Positions 43,546-51,368 of a DNA stretch of 64,000 bases are shown one piece after another. Each line of letters starts with the position of its first letter. Position 1 is the stretch's first letter. Origin of the DNA: Candidatus Solirubrobacter pratensis (GTDB taxonomy: Bacteria > Actinomycetota > Thermoleophilia > Solirubrobacterales > Solirubrobacteraceae). The position numbers were made by a program, and so were the translations under genes. Below the pieces are notes generated by a model, which did not search any database, had not been told where the DNA came from, and saw nothing but the letters and a program-made list of their open reading frames with translations. The stretch lies in NCBI RefSeq assembly GCF_000425945.1, contig NZ_AUEK01000013.1:1-64000 (forward strand). Direction: 5' to 3'.

Positions 43546-44112
43546 TCAAGCCCATGCGTTGACGCGGATCCCGCGCGGCGCATACTCCAGCGCGGCGCTT
43601 CTTGTCAGGCCGAGCACGCCGTGCTTGGTGGCGTGATAGGCAGCGCGGCCGGCGCCGCCGACGAGGCCGCCGAGCGACGAGCAGTTGACGATGGCGCCGC
43701 TGCCTTGCGCGCGCATTTGGCGCAGCTCGTGCTTCATGCACGCCCAGACGCCGCGCAGGTTGATTGCCGTAACGCGGTCGAAGCTCTCCGCCGGCTCATC
43801 GGCGGCGTCGGCGAGCGGGAGCATGATCCCGGCGTTGTTGAAGGCCATGTCCAGCCGACCGAACTCAGCGACGGTGCGGTCCACCAGCGCGGCCACCTGA
43901 TCCTCGTCGGCGACGTCGCAGTTCACGGCGAGCGCTCGGTGCCCAGCGGTGGTCAGTTCGTCCGTCGCGGCATGCAGCCCCTGCACGTTGACGTCGGCAA
44001 GCACGACCGCGGCGCCGGCTGCGGCGAACGCGCGGGCGGTGTCGAGGCCCATGCCGGCGCCGGCGCCGGTGACGACTGCGACTTGGCCGGTGAAGTCATA
44101 GGTCGGCTTCAT
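43546..44112 (-). CDS. Short-chain dehydrogenase, C-terminally truncated
   Basis: A 188-residue Rossmann oxidoreductase. The cofactor motif is TGAGAGMG, the acidic turn LADVN favours NAD(H), NNAG is present, and the catalytic triad residues are in NCSS and YHATK. It ends at RGIRVNAWA, where family members continue VNAVCPG and another ~60 residues. The lost part holds the substrate-closing helix. The enzyme may be inactive, or the end may reflect a small indel. The ATG overlaps the cupin stop as ATGA. Last gene of a leftward redox cassette. Confidence 0.82.
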   Translation of the reverse strand: MKPTYDFTGQVAVVTGAGAGMGLDTARAFAAAGAAVVLADVNVQGLHAATDELTTAGHRALAVNCDVADEDQVAALVDRTVAEFGRLDMAFNNAGIMLPLADAADEPAESFDRVTAINLRGVWACMKHELRQMRAQGSGAIVNCSSLGGLVGGAGRAAYHATKHGVLGLTRSAALEYAPRGIRVNAWA

Positions 44113-44516
44113 GCGGACCGCCCGCCGCTGTACTGCTCGTCGCTGACGTGCTCGCCCCACGTGACCGGGCTGCCCGACTGGTCGTTCTGCTGCATGGCGA
44201 GGTGGACCATGAAGCGGTTCGCCGTCGCGCCGTGCCAGTGGTTTTCGCCCGGCTCGAAGAAGACCCGGTCGCCGGGTCGGATCTCTTCGATCGGACCGCC
44301 TTCGCGTTGGCAGAGGCCGACGCCCTCGGTGACGAAGATGGTCTGGCCGTGCGGGTGGGTGTGCCAGGCGGTGCGGGCGCCGGGCGTGAAATGGACGCTC
44401 GCGGCCGCGAACGTGGAGGTCGCCTCAGGGGCGGCGACGGCGTCGATGTAGACGTCGCCGGTGAACCAGTCGGCGGGGCCCTTCTGCGTCTGGACTGCGC
44501 TGCGAGTGATCTGCAT
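44109..44516 (-). CDS. Cupin-domain protein
   Basis: A 135-residue single-domain cupin. The metal-binding motif appears as AWHTHPHGQTIFVTEG in the first box and ENHWHGA in the second. This arrangement is that of small cupins close to the hydroxynitrile-lyase-like group often found with SDR and MFS genes. The stop overlaps the SDR start; it lies 29 bases after the MFS gene. Substrate not predictable. Confidence 0.85.
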   Translation of the reverse strand: MQITRSAVQTQKGPADWFTGDVYIDAVAAPEATSTFAAASVHFTPGARTAWHTHPHGQTIFVTEGVGLCQREGGPIEEIRPGDRVFFEPGENHWHGATANRFMVHLAMQQNDQSGSPVTWGEHVSDEQYSGGRSA

Positions 44517-44545
44517 ATCGCTGTATTCCTTGTGAATTGGGGTGT

Positions 44546-45562
44546 CTAAGCGGACGCGCGCACAGGCCTGCCGGCGTCTGACGCGGTGAAATCTGCTGTA
44601 GGCGGGACATCGTCAACGCTCGGTGTGGCCGCGGCGCGCCGCGGGCGGCCCATCAGCGTCACCAGGAGCGCCAGCACGAGGAAGGCGGCCGCGGCGGTCA
44701 ACGCCGCCGAGACGCGATCGGCCAACAGCTCGCGCGGTCCGTCGCCCGCGGCGCCTGCTGCGTCGAAGACGGTGACGAGGATGCCGAGCCCGAGAGCGCC
44801 GCCGAGGTGATGCGCCACGTTGACCAGGCCGGTGACGAAGAGCGCGATGAGCAGCGTGCCGAGCGTCAGAGCGAGGACGGTGGTGTGGTCCCCCCAGCCG
44901 GCGTCGGCGGAGTGGACGATGCCGAGCACCAGCGCCGCGGCTCCGAAGGTCGAGCTCAGCGCTCCCGGGACGTCGAGTCGGCCGGCGCGCTGAACGGACT
45001 CGTCCAGGTAGCGGGGCGCAGCAACGATCGCCGCCAGGCCGATCGGCACGTTGAGCAAGAAGCCGTAGCGCCACGACAGCGTCTGGGTCAGCGCGCCACC
45101 GATGAGGAGGCCGGCAGCGGTGCCGATGCCGGCCAGCGCGCCGTAGGCGGCCATCGCGCGCGAGCGCTGCTCGCCCTCGGGGAAGCTCGTCGACAGCAGT
45201 GCGAGCGTCGATGGCGCCAGGGTGGCGGCGCCGATGCCCTGCACGGCGCGGGCGGCGATCATCCAGGCCGGCGACTGCGCCAGGCCCACGGACAGCGAGG
45301 CGGCAGTGAACACGGCGATGCCGAGCATGAAGGTGCGCCGGCGCCCGAGCAGGTCACCGGCGCGGGCGCCGAGCAGCAGCAGGCCGCCGAACGTCAGGGT
45401 GTAGGCGTTCTGCGCCCACGAAAGGCTGGTATCGCTGAAGCCCAGGTCGGCGCGGATACTTGGAAGCGCTGCCATCAGGATCGAGACGTCGATCAGGACC
45501 AGCAGGTAGCCGGCGAGGATGATCGCCAGCACCACGCCCCGCCGTTGGCGGCGCTCGCTCAC
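44546..45562 (-). CDS. MFS transporter (DHA2/EmrB type) with an internal in-frame deletion
   Basis: The GTG start overlaps the ancestral DUF2255 stop as GTGA. The first ~230 residues are a normal DHA2 drug exporter (LVLIDVSILMAALPSI, WAQNAYTLTFGG, GRRRTFMLG, SWRYGFLLNVPIG). Near residue 260 LLIALFV joins directly to TGLVNVAHHLGGALGLG, which normally lies ~150-170 residues further on. The product has about 338 residues instead of ~480-500 and lacks several membrane spans. Transport activity is doubtful. It belongs to the leftward redox cassette. Confidence 0.8.
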   Translation of the reverse strand: MSERRQRRGVVLAIILAGYLLVLIDVSILMAALPSIRADLGFSDTSLSWAQNAYTLTFGGLLLLGARAGDLLGRRRTFMLGIAVFTAASLSVGLAQSPAWMIAARAVQGIGAATLAPSTLALLSTSFPEGEQRSRAMAAYGALAGIGTAAGLLIGGALTQTLSWRYGFLLNVPIGLAAIVAAPRYLDESVQRAGRLDVPGALSSTFGAAALVLGIVHSADAGWGDHTTVLALTLGTLLIALFVTGLVNVAHHLGGALGLGILVTVFDAAGAAGDGPRELLADRVSAALTAAAAFLVLALLVTLMGRPRRAAATPSVDDVPPTADFTASDAGRPVRASA

Positions 45563-45952
45563 GCGCCGGCCTGGCAGCGGGGCACAAGTCGCAGCGCCGG
45601 CGCGCGCGCCTGCGGCGCGACCATCGGCTCGACGTAGCCCTGTGTAGCGGCCGTACTTCTCACGGAACGCGGCATCTACGGCGTCATTGACCCCGTCATC
45701 GGCGTCTCGGAGAGCAACGTCGTGGCTGACGCCACCGGCAGTGATGTGTCCTTCGCCGCTGACCCGCGCGGCGCGATACCAGCGGCCGCCGTTCCCGCGC
45801 CAGGAGCGCACGTAGAGCTCGTCGCCGACGCGCACGGCCCAGATGGGCACCGCGCGGCGCAGCGCGCCGTCCTTGCCGCGCGGCGCGACGTAGAGCTCGT
45901 CGGCGTTGCCGATCCGGTCGAGCTCGTTGGTCGTCCAGCTAGGTTCGGTCAT
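45559..45952 (-). pseudogene. DUF2255 gene with a one-base frameshift near its 3' end
   Basis: Starts MTEPSWTTNELDRIG and follows the DUF2255 pattern (RRAVPIWAVRVGDELYVRS, AGGVSHDVAL, AAFREKYGRYTG). The expected ending YVEPMVAPQARAPALRLVPR is present but one frame off, with a stop forming GTGA with the MFS start. The frameshift lies in the GGG run near 45645. Read as is, the frame runs without stop into the MFS gene, giving an artificial or real fusion. Confidence 0.75.
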
Positions 45953-45968
45953 CGCGTTCGGTCCTCGC

Positions 45969-46726
45969 TCAGGCGGTCTGGCCGCCGTCGACGACCATCG
46001 CATGACCGACCGTGAACGCGGCTTCCTCAGAGCACAGCCACAGCACGGCGGCGGCGATCTCCTCGGGGCGGCCCATGCGGCCGATCGGCTCCTGGGCAAT
46101 GACGGCGGCGCGGCCTTCATCGCTGTCGCCGGTGAAGCGGCGCATCATCTCGGTGTCGATGATCCCGGGGCAGATCGCGTTGAGATGCGGATGCCCTGGT
46201 CGGCGTAGTCGAGCGCGGCCGACTTGGTGAGGCCGATGACGCCGTGCTTGGTCGCCGCGTAGGCGGCATTGCCGGCAAAGCCCTTCACGCCGGCGCCTGA
46301 GGAGGTGTTGACGATCGCGCCGCCGCCGCGGTCGAGCATCAGCTCGACCTCGTACTTCATGGCGATGAACACGCCACGGAGGTTGATCGCGACCAGGCGG
46401 TCCCATTCGTCGTCGGTGATCTCGTGAGTCGGCTTGATCGCCTGCTCGATACCGGCGTTGTTGAAGGCGATGTCGAGACGGCCGAAGCGCTCGACCGCGG
46501 CGTCGAGCGCCGCCCTGATGTCCTCGGCGCGCGTGACGTCGCAGGTCACGGCGAGCGCCTGCCCGCCGGCCTGCTCGATCAGCCGCGCCGTCTCGCAGTT
46601 GCCGTCAGCGGCGACGTCGGCGACGACGACGCTCGCGCCTTCGCGGGCGAACGCACGCGCCGTGGCGCGGCCGATGCCGCTCGTCGCCCCGGTGATGAGG
46701 GCGACTTTCCCGTCGAAGCGGCTCAT
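45969..46726 (-). pseudogene. Short-chain dehydrogenase with a frameshift
   Basis: The 5' part shows TGATSGIGRATA, the turn VVADVAAD, NNAG, NTSSG and YAATK, a classic SDR. Near 46187 the frame breaks between DQGIRI and NAICPGIIDTEMM; the remainder (IGRMGRPEEIAAAVLWLCS, VVDGGQTA) is in another frame. A single missing base explains it. With the base restored the protein would have about 253 residues, the normal length. The start overlaps the upstream alcohol dehydrogenase stop as ATGA. Confidence 0.82.
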
Positions 46727-47751
46727 GGACGCAACAGCACCTTGATCGCCTCGCGCTGGTCCATCGCGCGGTAGCCGTCGGCCGCCTCTTCGAGCGGAAG
46801 CTCCACGTCGAAGACCTTGCCCGGGTCGATCTCGCGCTTCCAGATGAGGTCGATCAGGTCGGGCAGAAAGCGACGCACCGGGGCGGGGCCTCCGTGGACG
46901 TGTGCGAGGCTCCAGAACAGGTCCATGCCGTCGATCGCGACCCCGTGGGCGACGCCGACGAAGCCGACGTGGCCGCCCGGACGCACGGCGTGCAGCGCCT
47001 GGTTCATCGACTCCTGCGTGCCGACGGCCTCTACGACGGAGTGGGCGCCGAGGCCGTCGGTGAGCTCCTTGATCGCCGCGACGCCCTCGTCGCCGCGGGC
47101 TTCGACGATGTCGGTCGCGCCGAACTCGCGGGCGAGGCGCTGGCGGCTCTCGTGGCGGCTCATGGCGATGATCCGCTCGGCGCCGAGCTGCTTGGCCGCC
47201 AGGACTGAGAGCAGGCCGACCGCTCCATCGCCGACCACCGCGACGGTCTTTCCCGGGCCGGCCTCGGCCGCCACCGCTCCGAACCAGCCGGTGCCGAGCA
47301 CGTCGGAGGCCGACAGCAGGCTCGGGACGAGGTCGTCGGACGGCATGTCGGGCGTGGCGATCAGCGTGCCGTCTGCCAATGGGACCCGCAGCAGGTCGGC
47401 CTGGGCGCCCAGCGCGCCCATCGGTACCCGGTTCACGCACGCGCTCTGATAGCCGGCAAGACAGATCGGGCACGTGTTGTCGGTGGCCCAGAACGAGCCG
47501 ACGACGAACTGGCCCGGCTTGACAGTCGTGACGGCGTCGCCGACTTCTTCGACGATGCCGGCGTACTCGTGGCCCATCGGCATCGGCCACATCGAGTCCT
47601 CGATGCCGATGCCGCGGTAGGGCCACAGGTCCGAGCCGCACACGCAGGCGGCCGACACGCGGATGATCGCGTCGCTCGGCTCGACGATCTGCGGTGCTTC
47701 GCGTTCCTCGACCCGGACCTCGCCCGGGCCGTGCATCACTGCGCCGCGCAT
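46723..47751 (-). CDS. Zinc-dependent alcohol dehydrogenase
   Basis: A 342-residue MDR-family enzyme. Catalytic zinc region CVCGSD and GHEYAG; structural zinc loop reduced to NTCPICLAGYQSAC; nucleotide motif VVGDGAVGLLSVLAAK. It is intact, and overlaps its neighbours by ATGA downstream and one base upstream. Central enzyme of the redox cassette; the alcohol or aldehyde substrate is unknown. Confidence 0.92.
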   Translation of the reverse strand: MRGAVMHGPGEVRVEEREAPQIVEPSDAIIRVSAACVCGSDLWPYRGIGIEDSMWPMPMGHEYAGIVEEVGDAVTTVKPGQFVVGSFWATDNTCPICLAGYQSACVNRVPMGALGAQADLLRVPLADGTLIATPDMPSDDLVPSLLSASDVLGTGWFGAVAAEAGPGKTVAVVGDGAVGLLSVLAAKQLGAERIIAMSRHESRQRLAREFGATDIVEARGDEGVAAIKELTDGLGAHSVVEAVGTQESMNQALHAVRPGGHVGFVGVAHGVAIDGMDLFWSLAHVHGGPAPVRRFLPDLIDLIWKREIDPGKVFDVELPLEEAADGYRAMDQREAIKVLLRP

Positions 47752-48599
47752 CAGGCGGGCACCTTCGCGTCCTCGTGGGCCAGGCTGGTCGACAGTTCGC
47801 GGTGCGCGTCGACCTGCGCCAGCAGCAGACGCGCCTTCTGCTCGACACCGCCGACGACGTCCTTGCCGGCCGCCCAGCGCAGCGGCGGCTCACTGGAGTC
47901 GGCGAGCTGGACGAGCGCCCGGGCGAGCTTGGCCGGGTCGCCGGCCTGCGTGCCGTTCATCGAGGCCCAGAAGGCGTTGATCTCGGCTCGTGCCTGGTCG
48001 TAGTCGTCGATCGACAGCTCGCCGAAGGTGGTCGACTCGGGCGTCAGCAGCTCGGTGCGGAAGAAGCCGGGCTCCACGATCATGGAGCGGATCCCGAACG
48101 GCTCGATCTCGCCGGCCAGGCTCTCCATCCAGCCCTCCAGGGCGAACTTCGACGCCGCGTAGGCCGAGCCGGAGGGGCTGCCGATCACGCCGGCGCCGGA
48201 GGAGATCGAAATCACCATGCCGGAGTGCCGGCGGCGCATCACCGGCAGCACCGCCCGGGTCAACGTCATCGGGCCGAAGAGGTTGGTCTCGATCTGCGAG
48301 CGCACCTGCTCGGTGGTGAGCTCCTCGAAGAAGCCGGTGAGGAAGCTGCCGGCGTTGTTGAGCAGCACGTCGATACGGCCGAAGCGCTCCACGGCAGCGC
48401 TCACGGCGCCCTCGGCCTTGTGGACATCCGTCACATCAAGCGTGGTCACGAGCAGGTTCTCGTGCACGCCGACGGCCGAGCGCACGGTGTCGGGGTTGCG
48501 GCCGGTAGCCACGACGTTATGGCCGGCGGCCAGGGCCGCGCGGGCGAACTCGACGCCCATGCCGCGACCGGCGCCGGTGATAAGCCAAGTCTTCGTCAT
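47751..48599 (-). CDS. Short-chain dehydrogenase/reductase
   Basis: A 282-residue enzyme with TGAGRGMGVEFARA, ATGRN (an Arg in place of the acidic residue, suggesting NADP preference), NNAG, SISSGAG and the YAASK active site, followed by VEPGFFRTEL. First gene of the leftward cassette. It lies divergent from an XRE-type regulator across a 105-base gap, the natural control region. Confidence 0.92.
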   Translation of the reverse strand: MTKTWLITGAGRGMGVEFARAALAAGHNVVATGRNPDTVRSAVGVHENLLVTTLDVTDVHKAEGAVSAAVERFGRIDVLLNNAGSFLTGFFEELTTEQVRSQIETNLFGPMTLTRAVLPVMRRRHSGMVISISSGAGVIGSPSGSAYAASKFALEGWMESLAGEIEPFGIRSMIVEPGFFRTELLTPESTTFGELSIDDYDQARAEINAFWASMNGTQAGDPAKLARALVQLADSSEPPLRWAAGKDVVGGVEQKARLLLAQVDAHRELSTSLAHEDAKVPA

Positions 48600-48692
48600 G
48601 GCCTGGACGGTAGATCCGCACATCGCTCGCAAAGAGGTGCTGTGAGCCCCCCTCAGCGCCGCCGCGGCCCGCGCTCGGCAACGCCCGCGAGC

Positions 48693-48704
48693 TAGGCTCG
48701 GCGC
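48693..48704 (+). promoter_or_regulatory. -10 element of the XRE-type regulator
   Basis: TAGGCT at 48693-48698, six bases before the GTG start, again without a ribosome site. It supports a leaderless transcript. Confidence 0.4.
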
Positions 48705-49547
48705 GTGGATCGCCGGCACGAGATCCGTGAGTTCCTCATGTCGCGCCGGGCGCGGGTAACGCCCGAGCAGGCGGGCCTATACGTGCTCGACGGTGACGTT
48801 CGACGGGTACCGGGGCTGCGCCGCGAGGAGGTGGCCGATCTCGCCGGCGTGAGCGCGGACTACTACACCCAGCTTGAGCGCGGGAACGTCGACGGAGCGT
48901 CTGACAGCGTGCTCAACGCCATCGCGCGCGCCCTGCGCCTCGACGACGCCGAACGGCTGCATCTCTTCGATCTCGCCAGGCCGGACGCGGCCACACGCCT
49001 GACGTCGTCGCGCGGCCTGATCCGCCCAAGCGTGCAGCGAACCCTCGACGCGTTCACCGGCGGCATGGCGCTCGTGCGCAACCGGCGATGGGACTACCTC
49101 GCGACCAATGCGCTGGGCCGCGCGGTGTATGCCGAGATCTTCGACGGCCAGACCGGACCGCCGAACCACGTCCGCTACGTGTTTCTCGACGACCGCGCCC
49201 GCACGTTCTTCGTCGACTGGCCGGCCGTGGCACACGACACGGCTCGCATCCTGCGCTCCGAAACAGGACGAGACCCGCACGACCCCGGACCCGCGGACCT
49301 CATCGAGGAGCTCTCCCAGACCAGCGCCGAGTTCCGGGCCATCTGGGCACAGCACGATGTGCGACTCCCGGCAGCGGGCCTGCACCGGTTCCAGCACCCG
49401 CTCGTGGGCATGCTCGACCTCGTCTTCGAGGCCGCCGAACTGCGGGCAGACCCCGGCCTGACGCTCCTGCTAGCCACCGCGAATCACGGGTCGCCGACCG
49501 AAACGGCGCTGCGCCGACTCGCGGCGATGACCGCACGCGTCAAGTGA
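48705..49547 (+). CDS. XRE-family regulator with MmyB-like C-terminal ligand domain
   Basis: A 280-residue regulator. The N-terminal helix-turn-helix shows VPGLRREEVADLAGVSADYY and TQLERG. The C-terminal ~170 residues (WDYLATNALGRAVYAEIFD, RYVFLDDRARTFFVDW, LHRFQHPLVGMLDLVFE) are the MmyB-type domain, which is PAS-like and thought to bind a small molecule. In actinobacteria these regulators commonly lie divergent from single SDR genes, exactly as here. It is the likely controller of the redox cassette. Confidence 0.9.
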   Translation: MDRRHEIREFLMSRRARVTPEQAGLYVLDGDVRRVPGLRREEVADLAGVSADYYTQLERGNVDGASDSVLNAIARALRLDDAERLHLFDLARPDAATRLTSSRGLIRPSVQRTLDAFTGGMALVRNRRWDYLATNALGRAVYAEIFDGQTGPPNHVRYVFLDDRARTFFVDWPAVAHDTARILRSETGRDPHDPGPADLIEELSQTSAEFRAIWAQHDVRLPAAGLHRFQHPLVGMLDLVFEAAELRADPGLTLLLATANHGSPTETALRRLAAMTARVK

Positions 49548-49812
49548 CGAGGCTGACCGGTGCCTGGCCCTGGGACGAACCGCCCGACTGCTCCTTTGAG
49601 GCAGACATATCGGCCCGTTCTGGCGCCCGCGCATAGCGCGGCGGCTCCGACGACGCCGCCAACCGCGCCACCGTTCGCCGATTGATCCCCAACCGCGCCG
49701 CGATCTCCCGCTGCGAGACACCGTCCGCGGCCAACGCCCGCACCTGAGCCCACTCCATCGCGCTGCGCACCTCCTCGCCGCCCTCCCCGAACTCGTCGAC
49801 AGACGACCCCAA
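49540..49812 (-). mobile_element. 5' remnant of an IS21-family transposase (istA)
   Basis: GEGGEEVRSAMEWAQVRAL followed by the helix-turn-helix GVSQREIAARLGINRRTVAR is the start of IstA. After about 65 residues the family sequence stops, and the frame ends within the XRE gene tail. The catalytic domain and istB are absent. Together with the terminal repeats just upstream it marks one end of an IS21 element cut by a deletion. Confidence 0.75.
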
Positions 49813-49847
49813 GGCTCACGGCCAGACCGGCGCCACCCCACCGCGCG

Positions 49848-49893
49848 GTGGCGCACTATTGGCTTCCCAGAAGTGGCGCACTATTGGGCTCCC
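49848..49893. repeat. IS21-type terminal repeats
   Basis: GTGGCGCACTATTGG occurs at 49848-49862 and again at 49873-49887, each followed by CTTCCC or GCTCCC, with a 25-base period. Tandem copies of this kind form the transposase-binding ends of IS21 elements. They lie upstream of the istA start and directly next to the broken recombinase. Confidence 0.7.
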
Positions 49894-49897
49894 GGCG

Positions 49898-50248
49898 TCA
49901 CTTGTCGGCGAAGAACGGCACGAGATGCACGCGCAAATGTGCCTCGACGGTCTCGACGTGCGACTTCGCGCGCCCGCGTGCCTCCAACTGCTCGACAAAC
50001 GCTTGCCCGGCGCGCGCGATCGTGATCCCGGGGTCCGGCACCATCGGCGCTGCCGCCATGGCCGTCATCAGCTCGCGGAGGCGTCTCTCCGCCTGGCTGC
50101 GCGTGAGGCCGTCGCTTGATCCTGGACGGCGGACCGGGCCGAGGCGTCGATTGGTATGCGCCCCGGCCGACGTGGGCCGGCGCCCGTAGTAGCTGCCGTG
50201 CTTGATGTAGACCCTGCCGGCGCCGTTGGCTCGACGAGTTCGGGACAT
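49898..50248 (-). pseudogene. Tyrosine recombinase (integrase), truncated after its N-terminal domain
   Basis: A 116-residue frame, MSRTRRANGAGRVYIKHGSYY, LGPVRRPGSSDGLTRSQAE and HVETVEAHLRVHLVPFFADK. These are the arm-type and SAM-like core-binding parts of phage/island integrases. The catalytic domain with its Arg-His-Arg-Tyr residues is missing, because the IS21 end begins a few bases on. The gene reads away from the adjacent tRNA-His, the usual arrangement for an element integrated at a tRNA 3' end. Confidence 0.8.
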
Positions 50249-50349
50249 GCCTGACGGCTAGGCAGGGTTGCCGAAAGCTCGCCCCCGGCGCAACACGAAA
50301 CTTTCCCCGCGCTTGCCCCACGGCTACCGCAAGCAGGACGAGCGAAACG

Positions 50350-50378
50350 CGAAAGGCCCCGCGATGCAGGGCCTTTCG
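50350..50378 (-). terminator. Terminator downstream of tRNA-His
   Basis: The inverted repeat CGAAAGGCCC (50350-50359) and GGGCCTTTCG (50369-50378) forms a perfect 10-bp stem with a 9-base loop, four bases from the tRNA 3' end in its direction of transcription. Confidence 0.75.
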
Positions 50379-50381
50379 AGG

Positions 50382-50455
50382 GGTGAGCGACGGGATTCGA
50401 ACCCGCGACCGCCGGGACCACAACCCGGAGCTCTACCAACTGAGCTACGCCCACC
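50382..50455 (-). tRNA. tRNA-His (anticodon GTG)
   Basis: Cloverleaf read leftward: acceptor GTGGGCG pairing with CGCTCAC, D arm GCTC...GAGC, anticodon stem CCGGG/CCCGG around TTGTGGT (anticodon GTG), and T arm GCGGG TTCGAAT CCCGT. An extra G precedes the acceptor and faces C73, the identity pair specific to tRNA-His. CCA is not encoded. Confidence 0.95.
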
Positions 50456-50598
50456 AAGCGCTGCCCGGAGTCTAGCGGCGGGTGCGCTCCCGGGGCGGTC
50501 GCGTGATGTCCGACGCGGCCCGGCGCCAGGACTGGAGCCCGCGCGCCCACATGGGCCGTTGCCGGTTGGGAACCCCGACTTCGGGTAGCAGGACCCGG

Positions 50599-50724
50599 GT
50601 GACGTCACTCGCCGGCACCACGCCCTCCGAGGCGCTCGATGCGATCGCGGGGGCCGCGGCGGAGGGCTTGGTCCTCCAGCACCGGCTCGATCCGCCGCTC
50701 GTGCGGCTGTGGAGCGGGGCATGA
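50599..50724 (+). CDS. Short frame coupled to the methyltransferase, possible gene end
   Basis: A 41-residue frame from GTG (VTSLAGTTPSEALDAIAG to PPLVRLWSGA) whose stop overlaps the next ATG as ATGA. The composition is protein-like and the overlap is typical of a real upstream gene. It is too short to assign and may be the tail of a lost gene. Confidence 0.3.
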   Translation: MTSLAGTTPSEALDAIAGAAAEGLVLQHRLDPPLVRLWSGA

Positions 50725-51245
50725 AGAATGAGCGCCTCTCCCCCGCCTGGAGCTTCGAGGGCAGCGACGACGAGGTGGCCAAGCACGACGCCACGATCGC
50801 CGCGCTGGAGCCGCCGTACGCGTCCGCGCTGGAGGTCGGCTGCTCGAGCGGCCCGCTGACCGAGCGGCTCGCCGAGCGCTGCGAGCGCCTGCTGGCGATC
50901 GACGTCGCGGACACCGCACTCGCCCGTGCCCGCGCGCGTGTGCCGCACGTGACCTTCGAGCGCCGCGAGATCCCCGAGGAGTGGCCGGACGGCGCGTTCG
51001 ACCTGATCGTCTGCTGCGAGATCCTCTGCGGCCTCGACGAGCCCGCGCTCGAGCGGACGCTCGAGCAGATCGAGCGCACGCTCGTCCCCACGGGCAGCCT
51101 GCTCGCGGTCCACCGGCGCCACCAGGCCCATCGCCACCCGCTGCTCGGCGACGACGTGCATGAGCACCTCGGTCGCCTCGGCTGGCCCGCCACCGTCGAG
51201 CTGCGCACGCCGGAATACCTCCTCCACCGCTTCGATCGCCCGTGA
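50721..51245 (+). CDS. SAM-dependent methyltransferase, NodS-like
   Basis: A 174-residue class I methyltransferase. SAM-binding motif I is ALEVGCSSGPLTERLA, motif II LLAIDVADTALARA, followed by FDLIVCCEILCGLDE. The N-terminal SFEGSDDEVAKHDATIAAL resembles NodS-type N-methyltransferases, which often act on small amine or sugar substrates. The usual partner genes of that cluster type are not present. The start is coupled to a short upstream frame. Confidence 0.85.
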   Translation: MKNERLSPAWSFEGSDDEVAKHDATIAALEPPYASALEVGCSSGPLTERLAERCERLLAIDVADTALARARARVPHVTFERREIPEEWPDGAFDLIVCCEILCGLDEPALERTLEQIERTLVPTGSLLAVHRRHQAHRHPLLGDDVHEHLGRLGWPATVELRTPEYLLHRFDRP

Positions 51246-51368
51246 GGCTCGTGAACGCCGGAGGCGGACCGCCTAGCGGGCTGAGCACGCCTGGCAACGC
51301 GCCAGAACGCCGCTCGCCGCCACCCGCCGAGGCAGGATCGCGTTGTCAGAGCGCGAACCGTTTTTCGG

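Noticed and set aside
51246..51368. ydaO-type (cyclic di-AMP) riboswitch before the M23 peptidase
   Set aside because: Such switches often precede cell-wall hydrolases in actinobacteria, but the conserved core segments are missing and the gap is only 123 bases.
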